Shown here: positions 1 to 12,363 of the stretch, piece by piece
How the letters are laid out: the number at the start of each line of letters is the position of its first letter
Position numbering within the stretch: position 1 is the stretch's first letter
DNA from: Limnoperna fortunei
Lineage: Eukaryota; Mollusca; Bivalvia; Mytilida; Modiolidae
Direction of reading: 5' to 3'
Length of the DNA stretch: 64,000 bases
Assembly (NCBI GenBank): GCA_944474755.1
Contig: OX104118.1
Coordinates: 74,169,865-74,233,864, forward strand
The notes under the pieces: generated by a model
Databases searched by the model: none
What the model saw: only the letters and a program-made list of their open reading frames with translations
What the model was told of the DNA's origin: nothing
Translations under genes and position numbers: made by a program

Positions 1-206
1 ATTTACGTACAAATGAAGTCCCAAACAGGAAGTAGTTGTCCGACAGGTCTGAAATTCACTTAGGACGTACAACTTGTGATACTGAACCACTCTGCCAAAT
101 TTAAAATTGTTCTCATTTACGGTTTCTGAGAAAAGCTTGACGGAAAGTTGTTCGGACGGACATGAGTAAAACTTAATGCCCCCCGACATGTCGTCGCGGG
201 GGCATA
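1..206. repeat. 3' part of a dispersed bivalve-type repeat (fragment)
   Basis: The stretch ends with tgcccccc...gcgggggcata, a C-run/G-run pair that can fold, after a cggacggacatgag segment. This style ends many short dispersed repeats in mussel DNA (recollection, not a search). No coding signal is present. It is cut by the window edge. Confidence 0.35.
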
Positions 207-631
207 AAAACATGGTTATTCAATAATTTATACTTTCCGCTTTATTTAATTTATCACATTTAAGGCATAACCTACTATTCAAAGTGCTAAACATATTTCA
301 TTTGCTAAACTTAAAATCGATGAACAAAGAAGAGAAGCTGCCTCTGATAAATGAATACTTTCACCCTCAAATTTACCTCAATAACAAATGTGATGTCATG
401 ATAAATAAAAGACAGTAAAAGACACAGACATAAACATAAAGTTGCTAAAGCAACAAAAGTATCAGGAAATCACATCCGTACTCAGATATGTGCAGAATTC
501 AGTTGGACCAATTGTCCAGTAATATCCCAAACCCTTGGTGATGACTTATATTATTTCACCCCATGTACAGGTCTGAACTACAGTAGACTATATACTTCAT
601 TCAGAAACTGCAGAAATTTAGTATATAGAGA
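207..631. other. AT-rich intergenic or intronic DNA, nothing recognised
   Basis: I see no exon of the helicase, no open frame worth noting and no repeat structure here. It should be intron if the gene continues left of base 1. Confidence 0.5.
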
Positions 632-1300
632 AAAGACCAGTCTGTTGGGGTGCTGACTTCTCCTTTCATATACATGTATTTACTGGTAACCAGTCTGTTA
701 GGATGCTGACTGCTTCTCAGACATACTGGTAACCAGTCTGTTAGGATGCTGTGTGCTACTCAGACATACTGGTATCCTTTCTGTAAGGGTGCTGACTGCT
801 CCTCAGATATACTGGTAACCAGTCTGTTCGGATGCTGACAGTTCTTCTAACATACTGGTAACCAGTCTGTTAGGATGCTGACTGCTTCTCAGACATACTG
901 GTAACCAGTCTGTTAGGATGCTGACTGCTTCTCAGACATACTGGTACCCAGTCTGTTAGGATGCTGACTGTTCCTCAGACATACTCATTCCTGGTAACCA
1001 GTCTGTAAGGATGCTGAGTGCTTCTCAGACATACTGGTATCCTTTCTGTTAGGGTGCTGACTGCCCCTCAGTTATACTGGTAACCAGTCTTTTCAGATGC
1101 TGACTGCTCCTCAGATATACTGGTAACCAGTCTCTTAGGATGCTGACTTCTCTTCAGATATACTGGAAACCAGTCTCTTAGGATGCTGACTGCTCCTCAG
1201 GCATACTGGTAACCAGTCTGTAAGGATGCTGACTGCTTATCAGACATTCTGATAACCTAAGTCTGTTAGAATGTTAACTGCTCCTCATATATACTGGTAT
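632..1300. repeat. 43-bp minisatellite, about 15 diverged copies
   Basis: The unit is roughly tactggtaaccagtctgtta followed by ggatgctgactgcttctcagaca. Clean copies at about 852, 895 and 938 show the 43-bp spacing; edge copies are more diverged and a few carry insertions. The segment ctggtaaccag is a near-palindrome present in most units. It lies in the last visible intron, downstream of the motif VI exon. Confidence 0.9.
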
Positions 1301-2235
1301 GGATAGTCTATATACAAGTTATTGTTTATTTTAATTCACCATACCTTTTTTCAGCTATATAATGGTCTCCAAATTTTATTGGGAGAGGAAGCTGGCGTAA
1401 AGCCAGTTCTTATTTTTAAAGATATACTAGCAATATATGACAATTAAAACTCCATTTTATAGCTGCATGCTGGAAAAAATGTTCTGATGATTTCAATAGC
1501 TGACATGGAGAACTTTTTTAGAACTTTTTTTATGCTCAAAGAACTTTTTCAACTTAAAGTAGGGTACAACTGAAGGTCTATGCCAACATCATATAGCACT
1601 TAAGTTTTGTTAGCACTCTATGTCTAATACACAATTAACATCACTATCCACAGATTCGTTTTATCATTAATTCTAACAACATCATAACATCATCTATCCA
1701 TTTCAGTCTGAATACAAGTCTTACAGCAATTAACTTTTAAACAAATGGTATACAGCTTGATACTTGATGGTAATAGCTTAATTATTCTTAGGATAAAAAG
1801 TTTTTGAAATCTTAAGTGGTATTTCAGCGTTCTCATCCCTTTATTGAAAAATAAATTTTAACCCATGATAAAAAAACAAATACTAGGTAATTAACAGATC
1901 CCTCTTTCAATATACAAGTACAAATGCATTATTTCTAGTGCGAAAGATACAGGAAACTAACATCAAAGTAAAACTACTATTATATTAAGACATAGATCTA
2001 TTTACTCTTAGTAAATAATCCTTTGAATGAAAATATTTCTTAGATATAACACAATTAACCTACTTCATTTGCTACTAAGGAGAAAAAATGGCACATTAAC
2101 ATATATCCCACTGCTCTATACCCACATGTAGACTACAGCTGTACTGGCAAAACATGAATTATATTATATTAACAGACAGGTTACCAGTATTTTCTAGACC
2201 GATCACTGCTGTTGACTGCTAAACTACTCAAACAA
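1301..2235. other. Intron with a small SINE-like remnant
   Basis: Mostly featureless AT-rich sequence. At about 1335-1405 a short stretch (cagctatataatgg ... ttattgggagaggaagctgg) matches part of the SINE-like element seen complete at 4590-4790. Nothing else is supported. Confidence 0.45.
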
Positions 2236-2615
2236 GGGTTTGTTGTACCTATGTTGATGTTATTTCTCCAGAAGTTCTATGGTCGGCACCACGACCTAAT
2301 TGATCGTTACGGGAAATCAGTGTCTCAAATACGATCTGACATTTTCGCTGAGTCATAGGTAGTGTTTCCTATTCCTGGATTTGACTTTTCCCTAGACAAG
2401 ACAATGAGTAACTCGACGGGTGTCTAATTAGAGGCAGGCACTGCTTACTCGTCTGGAGCACCTGAGTGCACCCATGGTTTTTATTGGGTTCGGGTTACTC
2501 TCTTTATGTGTTTTATGTTTTTGATTTTTGTGTTGTGTTTGTCTATATCCGGATTTGTAACTGTCCCTTGGTTTTTGGCTCTTGTTGTTTGGTCGGTTCT
2601 CTGCTTCTTTCTTAT
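2236..2615 (+). repeat. Dispersed repeat, copy 1 (inverted copy at 29686-30055)
   Basis: About 375 bp match, in opposite orientation, the stretch at 29686-30055. Shared blocks include ggaaatcagtgtctcaaata, tcgacgggtgtctaattaga and gaggcaggcactgcttac. Both copies keep an open reading frame beginning MHPWFLL and containing YVFDFCVVFVYI or a variant of it. The peptide is hydrophobic and matches no family I recognise. Copy 1 lies just below the motif VI exon of the helicase. Confidence 0.8.
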
Positions 2616-2680
2616 ATACCATATGTAGCCATCACAAATTTAAAAAAATTTATTCTAACAGTAATTTAAAAACTACTGAC

Positions 2681-2851
2681 CTGTGGTTGTATGTTGGCAA
2701 TTTTACTCCATGAGAACTCAAATTCATTCAGAGGTACTTTTGCCTGCTTGAGGTATCGTAGAAATCCTAATTCCTCAGGCCTCAGACATAACAAAGCATG
2801 ACCAATACTGCCTTCTCCTCTGGCTGTTCTACCGACTCTATGAATATACTC
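2681..2851 (-). CDS. DDX18: DDX18 exon, motif VI (residues 495-551)
   Basis: This exon encodes EYIHRVGRTARGEGSIGHAL, then LCLRPEELGFLRYLKQAKVP and LNEFEFSWSKIANIQPQ. Motif VI HRVGRTARG occupies 498-506; its arginines contact the ATP gamma-phosphate. The acceptor is CTGGTTTTCAG-type and the donor CAG|GTCAGT, so the coding sequence continues to at least one more exon. I could not find the family's C-terminal extension (in relatives a YFLHKSAQEAYKSY-like stretch) between 1 and 2680, so I infer it lies beyond the left edge. Confidence 0.96.
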
Positions 2852-3039
2852 CTGAAAACCAATACCAATACTGAAGTTAATGACTAGATCATACTTTAGA
2901 ACAAAAAAATATACTTCTGAAACAAAAATCAAAATACAAATACTGTTTTCTTGATAAAAACTCTTAAAAGTAAAAACCAAAAAATTGAAGTTATTGCTTT
3001 GCTGACTCAATGAATATGCAACTGAAAAAATAAAGCGAT

Positions 3040-4412
3040 TTGTGATGAAACAAATTTTGAAATTTCAGCCAATCAGAACGCATTTGCAGCTCTGGCAGCC
3101 ATGTTGAAAATTTCATATCAGCTCAAAAAACTTAAAATAATAAGATAACTATATAAGATTCACTTCTGCATTATTTGGTTTAATTGGAAGTTTCAGAGAG
3201 GAATCTGTTTGTATGGGTTTTACCATACGGTCCTATGTTAAGCTGTATTCCACCATGGTGGCCATCTTGGATTTTGGATCGTAACAAAAAAATTAACTTT
3301 ATAAAGGACTGTCTAAAGTACATTGCTGCTATATTTCAAATCAATTTGTCAAGCAGTTTGTGAGAAGATTTTTTTAATTCAGCCAATCAGAACACACTAG
3401 TTGCCCTGGCACCCATGTTGAATTTCCAATTTGCTAAAAAAAACCTCAAAATAATAAGATAACTATCCAAGCTTCCTTTCTGCATAATTTGCCATAATTG
3501 TGTGGAACAGTTTCTGTGAAGAAATTGTTTGTATGTTTTTTTCCATAGGGTCCTTTGTTAAACTAAGTCGGGTCCTTTGTTAAACTAAGTCCTGCAAATG
3601 ATGGCCATCTTGGATTTTGGATCTGCACAAAAAATTCAAACATTGTTGGGGACCATCTACGTTACATTTCTGCAATATTTAAAATCAATATGCCATGTGG
3701 TTTGTAAGAACATTTAAGAAATTTCAGCCAATCAGAATGCATTAGTGGCCCTGTAAGCCTTGTTGAATTTGCAATAGGCTCAAAAACTCAAAATAAGATA
3801 ACTATCCAACCTTCATTTCTTCATAATTTGGCTTCATTGTGTAGAACAGTTTCTGAGAAGAGAAGTTATTATTTTAGGTTTTTCCAAATTTTTTTTGTTT
3901 CATCACAAATCGCTTTATTTTTTCAGTTGCATATTCATTGAGTCAGTAAAACAAAGCAATAACTTCAATTTTTTTGTTTCTTCTTTTAGGAGTTATGCAT
4001 TGAGTTTTTTATCAAGAAAAAAGTATTTGTTAAAATACGTCCTACAATGGTGGCCATCTTGGATTTTGGATAGACTCAAAAAATTCAAACTTTGTAGAGG
4101 ACCATTTAAGGTACATTTCTGCAATATTTCAAATCAATCTGCCAAGCAGTTTATGAGAAGAAGATTTTTGAAATTCAGAATGCATTAATGGCTCCAGTAG
4201 CCATGTTTAATACTTGATCAGCAGCAAAAACTCAAACTTTGTTAAGAACCACCCATTAAACATTCCTGCCAAGTTTAGTACCAATTGGCCAATTTGGTTT
4301 TGGAAAAGAAGATTGAAATGTGAAAAGTTTATGGCCAACGATGACAACAACAATGTCGATGGCCATCAAGTAATGAGAATAGCTCACACTGACCTTTGGT
4401 TCAGGTGAGCTA
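3040..4412 (+). repeat. Bivalve-type dispersed repeat with internal ~300-bp tandem structure
   Basis: Four imperfect blocks repeat the themes 'ttcagccaatcagaa', 'catgttgaatttccaa', 'aataagataactatccaa', 'gtttctgagaagaag' and 'ggccatcttggattttggat'. The stretch closes with 'gctcacactgacctttggttcaggtgagct'-type sequence (4381-4411). A related copy with the same terminus is at 55870-56760. A 22-bp stretch, gggtcctttgttaaactaag, is doubled at about 3548-3592. It is non-coding; short open frames on both strands are incidental. Confidence 0.8.
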
Positions 4413-4589
4413 AAAAACTAAATAAAGTAAATTTATTTCAGTGTAATAAATCTCTATTTTCACTTTTTATATTTACAAAAAAGATAAAAGTAAACAAAAA
4501 CATCAATATAGATCACTAAAAGACAGAACAACAAAAAGCCAGAAAGGACTAATACAAGGGCAATAACTAGACTGATTTATGTTTTTGTT

Positions 4590-4790
4590 TTGTTTGCTTG
4601 AATGTTGTTTAACACCACTTTCAGCAATTTTCCAGCTATATCATAGCATCCAGTTTTTATTGGGGGAGGAGGCCGGAGTATCCGGAGAAAACCACCGACA
4701 ATCGGTAGGAAAACTGGCAGTGTTGACAGACCACGTGATTACTAGTAGACAAACTTCCTTAACAATTCAGCCACCAAGGCCCCTAAAATA
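4590..4790 (-). repeat. tRNA-derived SINE-like element, minus copy
   Basis: This reads in reverse as the element at 9197-9450. It ends ccaccaaggcccc, the reverse of the tRNA-like head ggggcctcggtggcc. Upstream it contains the shared body 'ttttattgggggaggaggcc' and 'ccgacaatcggtaggaaaac'. The body also includes 'cagcaattttccagctatat'. Its head is in tRNA-like orientation on the minus strand. Confidence 0.7.
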
Positions 4791-4806
4791 GAGACTGATT
4801 TATGTG

Positions 4807-5016
4807 GTTGAACCAGATAAATGGATTCCAACACCAGAACTAACAGGAGTAATCCTTACAATTTATACAGGACAAGATAATCAATCGAATAATGTTACAT
4901 ATATATGTCAGGTTGAACCAGATAAATGGATTCCAACACCAGAACTAACAGGAGTAATCCTTACAATTTATACAGGACAAGATAATCAATGGAATACTGT
5001 TACATATATATGTACT
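4807..5016 (+). repeat. Two-copy 105-bp direct repeat, open in one frame
   Basis: Two units of exactly 105 bp start at 4807 and 4912 and differ at only a few bases. Because 105 is a multiple of three, one forward frame (4804-5031) stays open and translates to two nearly identical 35-residue units, each with EPDKWIPTPELTGVILTIYT. I recognise no domain and see no splice context, so a non-coding duplication is the simpler reading. Confidence 0.85.
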
Positions 5017-5099
5017 AAATATCTTATATAGAAATAACTTTCACAATTCTAAGATTCACAACTACAATGTTTTATTTTATTAAATACTCATATGAACTG

Positions 5100-5500
5100 T
5101 TCTATTTGAAATAGATCAAACTGAAGGACTTGACCCACAGAGCTGTCAGGCATTCCCAGGTGGCAGATAGGGTGGAACTTTGGGAGGTTGTCAGGTTATA
5201 ATACGGAAAGTCTGACTGTGGACCACAGTGGATTACAAGTTTGAAGATTGAAGTGACCCTTGACAATAAAGACCCTTTGTAGAATTACCAATGAGAAGGA
5301 TCATCGTAACTCCTAAAAGTGGCTAAATTATCTGCTTCTAACCAATACGCCACACTTTCCCTGTGGAAGTCAAAATTTTTTTCCCATTGGTCCATCCTTT
5401 TCCCAATGATTTATTGTTTGTAAGCTTGTTCTCATCTATAGCTGAGAATTGCCAACTGGATATGAAGCAAACATTCAACCATTGAATCATTCTGCCTGTT
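5100..5500 (+). repeat. SINE-like element, diverged copy A
   Basis: Blocks shared with 22085-22436 are 'ggcagatagggt', 'ttgtcaggttataatacgga', 'aagtctgactgtggaccaca' and the 3' part 'gctgagaattgccaactgga ... aagcaaacattcaacca'. The copy is older and less complete than the one near 22 kb. Confidence 0.65.
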
Positions 5501-8500
5501 TGATTTGGTTTTAAAAAAACTTATGGAGTTGGAATTAAAAACAATTCAATCTTTTTAGTAGAATAATGTAGCCTTACACTAAATATAAAACAATACCAAT
5601 TCTCAATCATGTTCCTAATTTACAAGTTTTCAGGAAAACAGTTAATTATCATTGACGTCAAATTGTTTCTATCAATTTATTTTGAAGGTTTTTCCAAAAC
5701 GAAAAGATTGAAAATGACAGAATTTAAAAGCAGTAATGACATTTCACTGCTAAAAACAATTTACAGGACAATAATTTTGAACAATTTTAATAAAAGCCTG
5801 TCAATTTATAACAACATAACAACAGAACCTTATGATGTTTAATGGTCGGATAGCAAATTGACTCCTACTGTTTATTCCATGATTGAACATTGAACACTGC
5901 ACATGATTTATACTTCTGCCCATCACTGGACCAAAATTGATGGACATACGGGTTAAGGTACATTGATATATATCACTGCCACACAACTTCAACAATATGT
6001 GTCACAAGTGAGACAAAAATTAAAGAAGAGTTATCTATGACCTTGAAGATGCTACCATTTTTGTGTTTTTCCAGGCACCATTCTTTAGAAGATACAAACA
6101 TAACACCACATATATATGTATGAACATAGATTTCTTTCTTCTCTTGATATTCAATGGGAAAACTACAACTAGTACAAGTGCTGTTTCTCATTAAAAAGTT
6201 GTTAAAATGGGTATAAGAGTGTAGACAAAAGAATGTAAGAAAAAAAAAACATTAAAATCTTGCAGGTTATCAACAATAGCCCTTGTCTCAGAAACAATTT
6301 ACCAATATACCCATGTTGTATATAGGTACATTGGTACATTGGTGTTTTTTCTGACAAAAGTACCAATGAGGCTACCCATAATACTTTCACAGCAAGGTCA
6401 TACTGACCTATTCATACTGAAGTCAGCCATCTTGGATGTCTTAAAATCAATGAATGTCAAGAAGGTGGTTATTAACAGAAGATTAACCTGTCAAACCCTT
6501 GTGGATGTAAAACATAAACCATGTGACAAAAACTGACCAATATTTTCATTGCAAATGACTATTACTTGTTTTGGCCACCTGTAAACACATTTTTTAAACA
6601 AGGTTGTATTTCTTCTGACTTTTTCAGTCCTTTTGCAAAAATCAATTTCATTCTATATGGGTAAATGTGAACAATTTTAAACTAATAATGCCACAATACT
6701 GTAGATGGTTCATCAATAATATAAACAATATTACATTAAACATTTTCAAATCTGAATAAAATATCTTCACTATTCACATAATTTAAGAAATAGACTTAAG
6801 TGAAATCCAAACAACAGGCACTGAAGATGATAAATAACTTTGGGGCATGCTGGGTAATAAATTTGCCATTATAATGGCAATAGCAGTCGTTTTCTTCCCA
6901 AATACCCTGCCAATGTAATTACAACTGTTAAAATAATGAAAAGGTATAATAACTATTTATTATAATAATATATATAACCAGATAATTCTCATTTGTTACC
7001 ATACATATAAACAAATCTCACCCAAAAGAAAAAAAAAGAACAGGCAGACACCGTCCACCTCCTACATTGTCACAATATGAGTAATTTCTTTGTACTATAC
7101 ATAAATGATTTAATATTGTGAAAACTTATTTTCATAAATTTCAACTAAATTATATTTGGTATACTGCTGCTGAGTTCGCACTCTATATTAACTGCATAAA
7201 GTGCACAAAAGCCATAAATCACAAAGTACCTAGTACCTATCTTCCTCTATACAACATGTGGCAGTATCAGTATACAAAGAGATGGGGAGATATAAAACGT
7301 AAACAAAGGAGAGGTTTATCTATAGGTGTTGAAAGACCACTTCCTTAGATTTCAACTGACAGACTTATGATCATCTTAACTAAACAGTTTTGTAAGAAAG
7401 GCTACTGTTAACAAAAGAGCTGACAGCTGAGAGTAAATAACTTCCTGGTTGTAACCCATGACTTTATGGTCTTCTTCAAGGGGTGGCAGGAAAAGGTACT
7501 AGCCGAAATTAAGAGAGAAATAATTTAACAGATTTCAGGTGAAAAAAAAGTCTCATTCCATGAATATATTGATATAAATTCATGATGTTGAACTTCAAAC
7601 ATGACATACAGGAATAAAAAAAAATTTTCAGGTCATCAATTTGAATTAGGATGTGATCTCTTATAGTGCCATTACATTATATTTGATTTTCATTGTGAAA
7701 TTAATCATCCAGGTTCATTCACTGAAATTTAATGTCAGACATAATAAGATAATATATCAACAGCTTCTTGTTAAAACATAGATGAGATTTGATATAAATA
7801 GCTCTCCTGAGGAAAATCAGCAAAAAACAGAAGATAGATGCTTTTTATCATTCAATTTGTACTAGATATACGTAAATCTGTGTATGTTACTATACAAAGA
7901 ACAATAAACACAGATTTATATGTAAACACAATGACAGGTACATACTCTGGTTGACATGGTGAAATAAATCTATCTAGATAATGTCAATGACTCTACGATA
8001 ATCTAGGCATGAGATCTGTGTGGCAGAAAGTACAGACATTGGAATAACCACTTCATTTCAAAAATAACTCTTTAAAGTATAATTCTTTCTAGTGCTTTCT
8101 CATGCATTTTTTAACATGATGAAAACAATTGTTTAACTACCATGTACCTTAAAAAATGATAGAAGCTAAGTATTTACAAAAATCATACTAGAGTAGCTAA
8201 ACAAAGGTTTATACAACAAAATGTAGAAAATTGAATACATAAACACTATGTTCAATCCAAACAAAGCTTCCAAAGAGTTGTTTTAAAAAAAATATTAACT
8301 ATACATTTTCTTTTCTGATAACTATTAATAAAAAGATGAAAAAAAAAACAGTTTGTAAGAAATCAAACTTTCAATCAAGCTTGTTAATTTTAGAATAACT
8401 GATTTGAACAGCTGTTTATTTTGATAACTTGTGAACATTAAAGTAAGGTTGTGATAACTTAATTTTCTCTGTAATACCCAAATTTTAGAATTAACATTGA

Positions 8501-8714
8501 CCACAAAACACATAAATTAGAGTGGGTAGGAATTAGGCAAATGGTTTCTTTTTATTCATTTAGGAAATAATTCATTGGGGCACGAATATATACTGATTTT
8601 AACACTGGTTGGCCCATGGGGTTGGCCCAAAATGTCCAAAATTTAAGGTGGGCATAAAGGGCAAACTAGTGGTAAAATCAGTATATATCCATGCCTGCAA
8701 TGCATTATTTTTAT
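5501..8714. other. Intron, AT-rich, no recognised feature
   Basis: About 3.2 kb inside the 13-kb helicase intron. It contains several short chance open frames on both strands with no family resemblance and no splice-phase support. I see no tandem repeat, inverted ends or RNA gene. Confidence 0.5.
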
Positions 8715-8800
8715 TTTAATAGGTTGATTGATTAATTGTGTTGTTTAACGTCCAGCAAGCAATATTTCAGCTATATTCAGGACGTGAAAAAATTAACTTC
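8715..8800 (-). repeat. 3' end of SINE-like element, minus orientation
   Basis: Read on the minus strand this gives 'cctgaatatagctgaaatat', then 'tgcttgctggacgttaaaca' and an aatcaatcaa tail. It corresponds to the 3' end of the element at 22085-22436, tail included. Only the 3' part is preserved, consistent with 5' truncation. Confidence 0.65.
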
Positions 8801-9196
8801 TTTAACAACGTAACCTTTGGGTTGCAGGACATTTAGGACACACAGATGATTGTGAAGTTGTTTAAATATTTATAAAATCAAAGCTTTTAAGGCTCATCAT
8901 ATAAGAATTAAATGTTAATGTAAATTGCTAATAATAGCAAAATACTAGCCAGTAACCAGCTAGCATTAAAAGGACTAACATTTTATCCCAACTCTGTTAC
9001 TGTCTTTGGATTGGCTACAGTGCAACCCTGAAATGCTTTGTAATCCTGTCACCACATGACTTATATCATGTTACCTCTGGATTTATATCCTGTTTCCAAT
9101 TGACATTCATTTGGTTCAAATCCAAGTCGGTTCTGTGGAGTGTGCATACCAACAACAAACTGTACTAATTTATAAAAGAAATACTCCTATATTCAA

Positions 9197-9450
9197 TCAG
9201 GGGCCTCGGTGGCCAAATGGTTAAGGTAGTTTGTCTACTGTTGAACACATGGTCTGTCAACACTGAGGTTGCAAGCAGGGTACCCTAGACTCCAATCTTA
9301 ATTTCACAAGTACCGGTATTGCCAGTTTTCCTACCGAAGGTCGGGGGGGTTTTCTCCTGGTACTCTGGCTTTCACCCCAAAAAAAACTGGATGCCAAGAT
9401 AAAGCTGAAAATTGCTGAGAGTGGCATTAGACACCATTCAAACAAACCTA
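9197..9450 (+). repeat. tRNA-derived SINE-like element, plus copy
   Basis: It begins ggggcctcggtggccaaatg. The string tggccaaatgg fits the RNA polymerase III A-box pattern TRGYNNANNNG exactly. A weaker B-box candidate follows near 9267 (ggttgcaagc). The body contains 'cagttttcctaccgaaggtc' and 'gctgaaaattgctgagagtg'. Related copies are at 4590-4790 (minus) and, as fragments, near 1335 and 39240. An intact tRNA is excluded because the cloverleaf cannot be completed. Confidence 0.75.
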
Positions 9451-10651
9451 TATTCAATCTTATGCAAAATATACAATCCTCTCATTAGCTTATGTTTTTA
9501 AAGGGTCCCACTGTGGTAAAAGAACTGATAATCTATATTTATTTATCATAAAAATTTACAAAAATCTCTTACACTATCAAGATTCAATGCGATACTAGAC
9601 TTTAATTTCATACTTTATCTTTATTAATCACTTTGATTTCGCACCTTCTAAACTCTTATTTTTACTAGAAAAGTAATAAAAGAGTTTTTACAAAAATATC
9701 TACAATCATTTGAAAACCAATTACAAGAAAAAAAGGCAGACAATTTTTATACTTTCAGAAAACAAAGAAAAAGACGCCAATTAAGAAGAATTGGAATATA
9801 ATTAGCTCTTTTTGAAACAGATGATTTTCTTATTGGTAATTACTACCAGGTTTTTGTATTTCTGTGATTTATCCAAAAATTTCATCTACCTGGCACTGGC
9901 AGTAAAGCAGACAGATTTTAGAAACATCATGTCAAGTACTGCTTCTCACAACAACTAACCAATTATCCAGTAGTGTGATTTACCTTCCCCTAAAACCCAT
10001 AAAACCCTCCAAATTAATGGAATAGATTCTCTGTACAAACATATATACATATCCTAAACATCAAGCCTCCTCTGGACAAACATATTTCTTGTGTTTATGA
10101 AATATCTACAAACATTAATATTAATTAGCAGATGTAAAAATTAATCAGTTTTGTGTTAGAAATATGCTAACTGTTCCACTTACATCTGTAAACACTGCCA
10201 AATCTCTGTCAAAGCTGACATCAAGGTTAATATATGTCAAGGAGTTTTATAAAAGATTTACACCACACAAGAAAGACTTTTTAACACCATGTAAGGAATC
10301 AGACATGCAAACTAGCTGTACAATGTCATGCAATATTGTGATACATGCTCGCCAAAATTATTTTCAATTCTTTTACCATAGAAATGATAGAGAAAACCAT
10401 CTTTCTCTAATTTTGACATAATAATATAACTGCTTGACCGGTGTGGAAAAAATATTTCTCGTCACTAGTGAATTTGTTGTTCTCAGCAGTTGATTGGTTA
10501 AAAATAATAACGTAACAATAAGAACTCATGAGGTCATAAACAAAACACCTTCCATTTACCACATATTCAAAGTCATGAATGTAAAATTGGGGTTGGGAGA
10601 ATTTGTACTTCGTTTCGCAAATTTACTATTTTGAAATTAGAGAAACAGAAT
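9451..10651. other. Intron, no recognised feature
   Basis: AT-rich filler with short incidental open frames. I see no repeat or splice-supported exon. Confidence 0.45.
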
Positions 10652-10802
10652 CTTACATTAGTTCTCTTGGATTATTGGATTTCTCCAATTTGGATAGTTA
10701 AATTATGGAAATTTAAGTCCTCGCCAAGGCTCGGACTTAAAATTCCATAATTTAACTATCTCGATTGAAGAAATCCGATAATCCACTCGTACCAATGTAA
10801 GA
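10652..10802. mobile_element. Foldback (hairpin) MITE-like element, about 150 bp
   Basis: Two arms of about 70 bp are inverted copies with a few mismatches around a loop of about 12 bases (tcgccaaggctc). Left arm text includes 'ggatagttaaattatggaaa'; the right arm includes 'ttccataatttaactatctc'. The outer ends are tcttacatt / aatgtaaga. A related half is at 36245-36290, so this is a dispersed family. It has no coding capacity. Confidence 0.85.
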
Positions 10803-11040
10803 TCCTATATATATTAAATACCCCCTCCCAGATGATTTTTTTCAGACATTGAAATGCTAATCTTTTTTGTTAACAAACAAAATGTGATGCAATGTGGGGA
10901 AAAATGACATTGAGAGCTACAATATACAGCAAAATGTTTGACTTATTATAACTAATTTTTTCAAGCTTTTAAAATATCATCTCTAACGTTTAATCAATCA
11001 ATAATGTTTACAATTTTTTAATTTAACCAACCTACCAACA

Positions 11041-11140
11041 GGGGCCCCTATGTGGACGAGTGGTTGAGGTCACCTATTATTAATTACCAAGGTTTCAAGT
11101 TCCAGCCTGGGTGTACTTAAACCCAACCTAGCTGACGAAG
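11041..11140 (+). repeat. tRNA-like SINE head, second family
   Basis: It begins ggggcccctatgtggacgag. The string tggacgagtgg resembles a tRNA-Leu/Ser D-arm A box, and 'ggtttcaagttcc' at 11090 resembles a B box at suitable distance. It cannot be folded into a full tRNA by eye. It is probably the 5' part of a tRNA-derived SINE. Confidence 0.5.
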
Positions 11141-12363
11141 ATTGAAAGTTTTTCTGTAAAAGTAGTTTTTACTGGGTATTCATCAATTTAGACTCACACA
11201 TCAAAAATCAGCTCAATATCTACAAGTCATCACAAAAAAGTGTGGAAAACCATTATTTTGATGAAATTTCTAGTCCAAAGCCCGTGATTTCAGTAAAAAT
11301 CAGCAAGGCATAACAAAATGTAAACTTGATATGTAAATTATCACTTTAGATTCAAATACAAAGTGTTTACAAAACAGGTTTTGAAATCCTTAATTTTGAT
11401 GATTAAAAGGCAATAACTCCTACAAGGACTCGTTTGAAAACATATGGGACGAACAGAATTACAGATTGGACTGACAGACAGCTTATGTCTCAGATTTGAC
11501 TTCTGTTTTGAGGACTCCAGGCCATCAGCTGTGATCTGCTTTAGTTCACTTTACCAACCAACTATCTACTAAGCTACTACCATAATAAACTGGCAACTAG
11601 TTGGAAGAAAGAAGACACTTATCAAACCTTACAAAACCTTGCACATTCATTAAAAAAACAGTGAACTAAACTCAAAAAATGACAGCTGAGGAGGTTTTTA
11701 CAATTCTTATATTTCTAAAAATACTGAAGAAACTTACAAAAAATCAATATGCACAGGGGTGCAAAAGCAGAGTTGCAATATTTTATTAACCAAAACTTTC
11801 CTTGTCTTCATTTTAAGATTTAACATAATTGGTTATTACAGGCATTACATGAAAACTGGAGACAAAATGAGGAAGGGTTTCAGCAGAAAAAATGTAACCT
11901 TCATCAACAAATTTTCAAAGTTGCATAAAATATGAATATGTGAATCCTCTAACAGTATTGAACCATTGTGTAAAATTTCAGATATGTACTTGATGTAGTT
12001 TTTGTAGACAGACAGACGGAAGGACAAATAGCACAGACAGGCAAAGTGAAAACTATAAGGTGTCACATCTTCGATGCAGGGTCCTAATAAGAAAAAACAA
12101 TTTAAGCAAACCATACAATATATCTGAAACCCACATCTATTTGATTCCTAGATAAATATCTACATGTGTGTAGTAAGAACAAACATGATAATTAAAAAAA
12201 CTCACACTATTGTATTTTACAAATCTATAATCTATAATTGCAAATCTGCCCAAACAATCTTGTGATCTGACCAATATGCTTCTTGAACTCCACAGTTGCG
12301 AATACCAAAATTTGAATAAATATGATCGAAAATTTTTGCAAATTCAACCGTTCATAAGTAGTA

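Noticed and set aside
9197..9280. tRNA gene
   Set aside because: The A box is perfect but the anticodon and T arms do not fold; the same head occurs in other decayed copies, so it is a SINE.
11041..11115. tRNA-Leu/Ser gene
   Set aside because: A-box and B-box resemblance only, with no complete cloverleaf or acceptor pairing.
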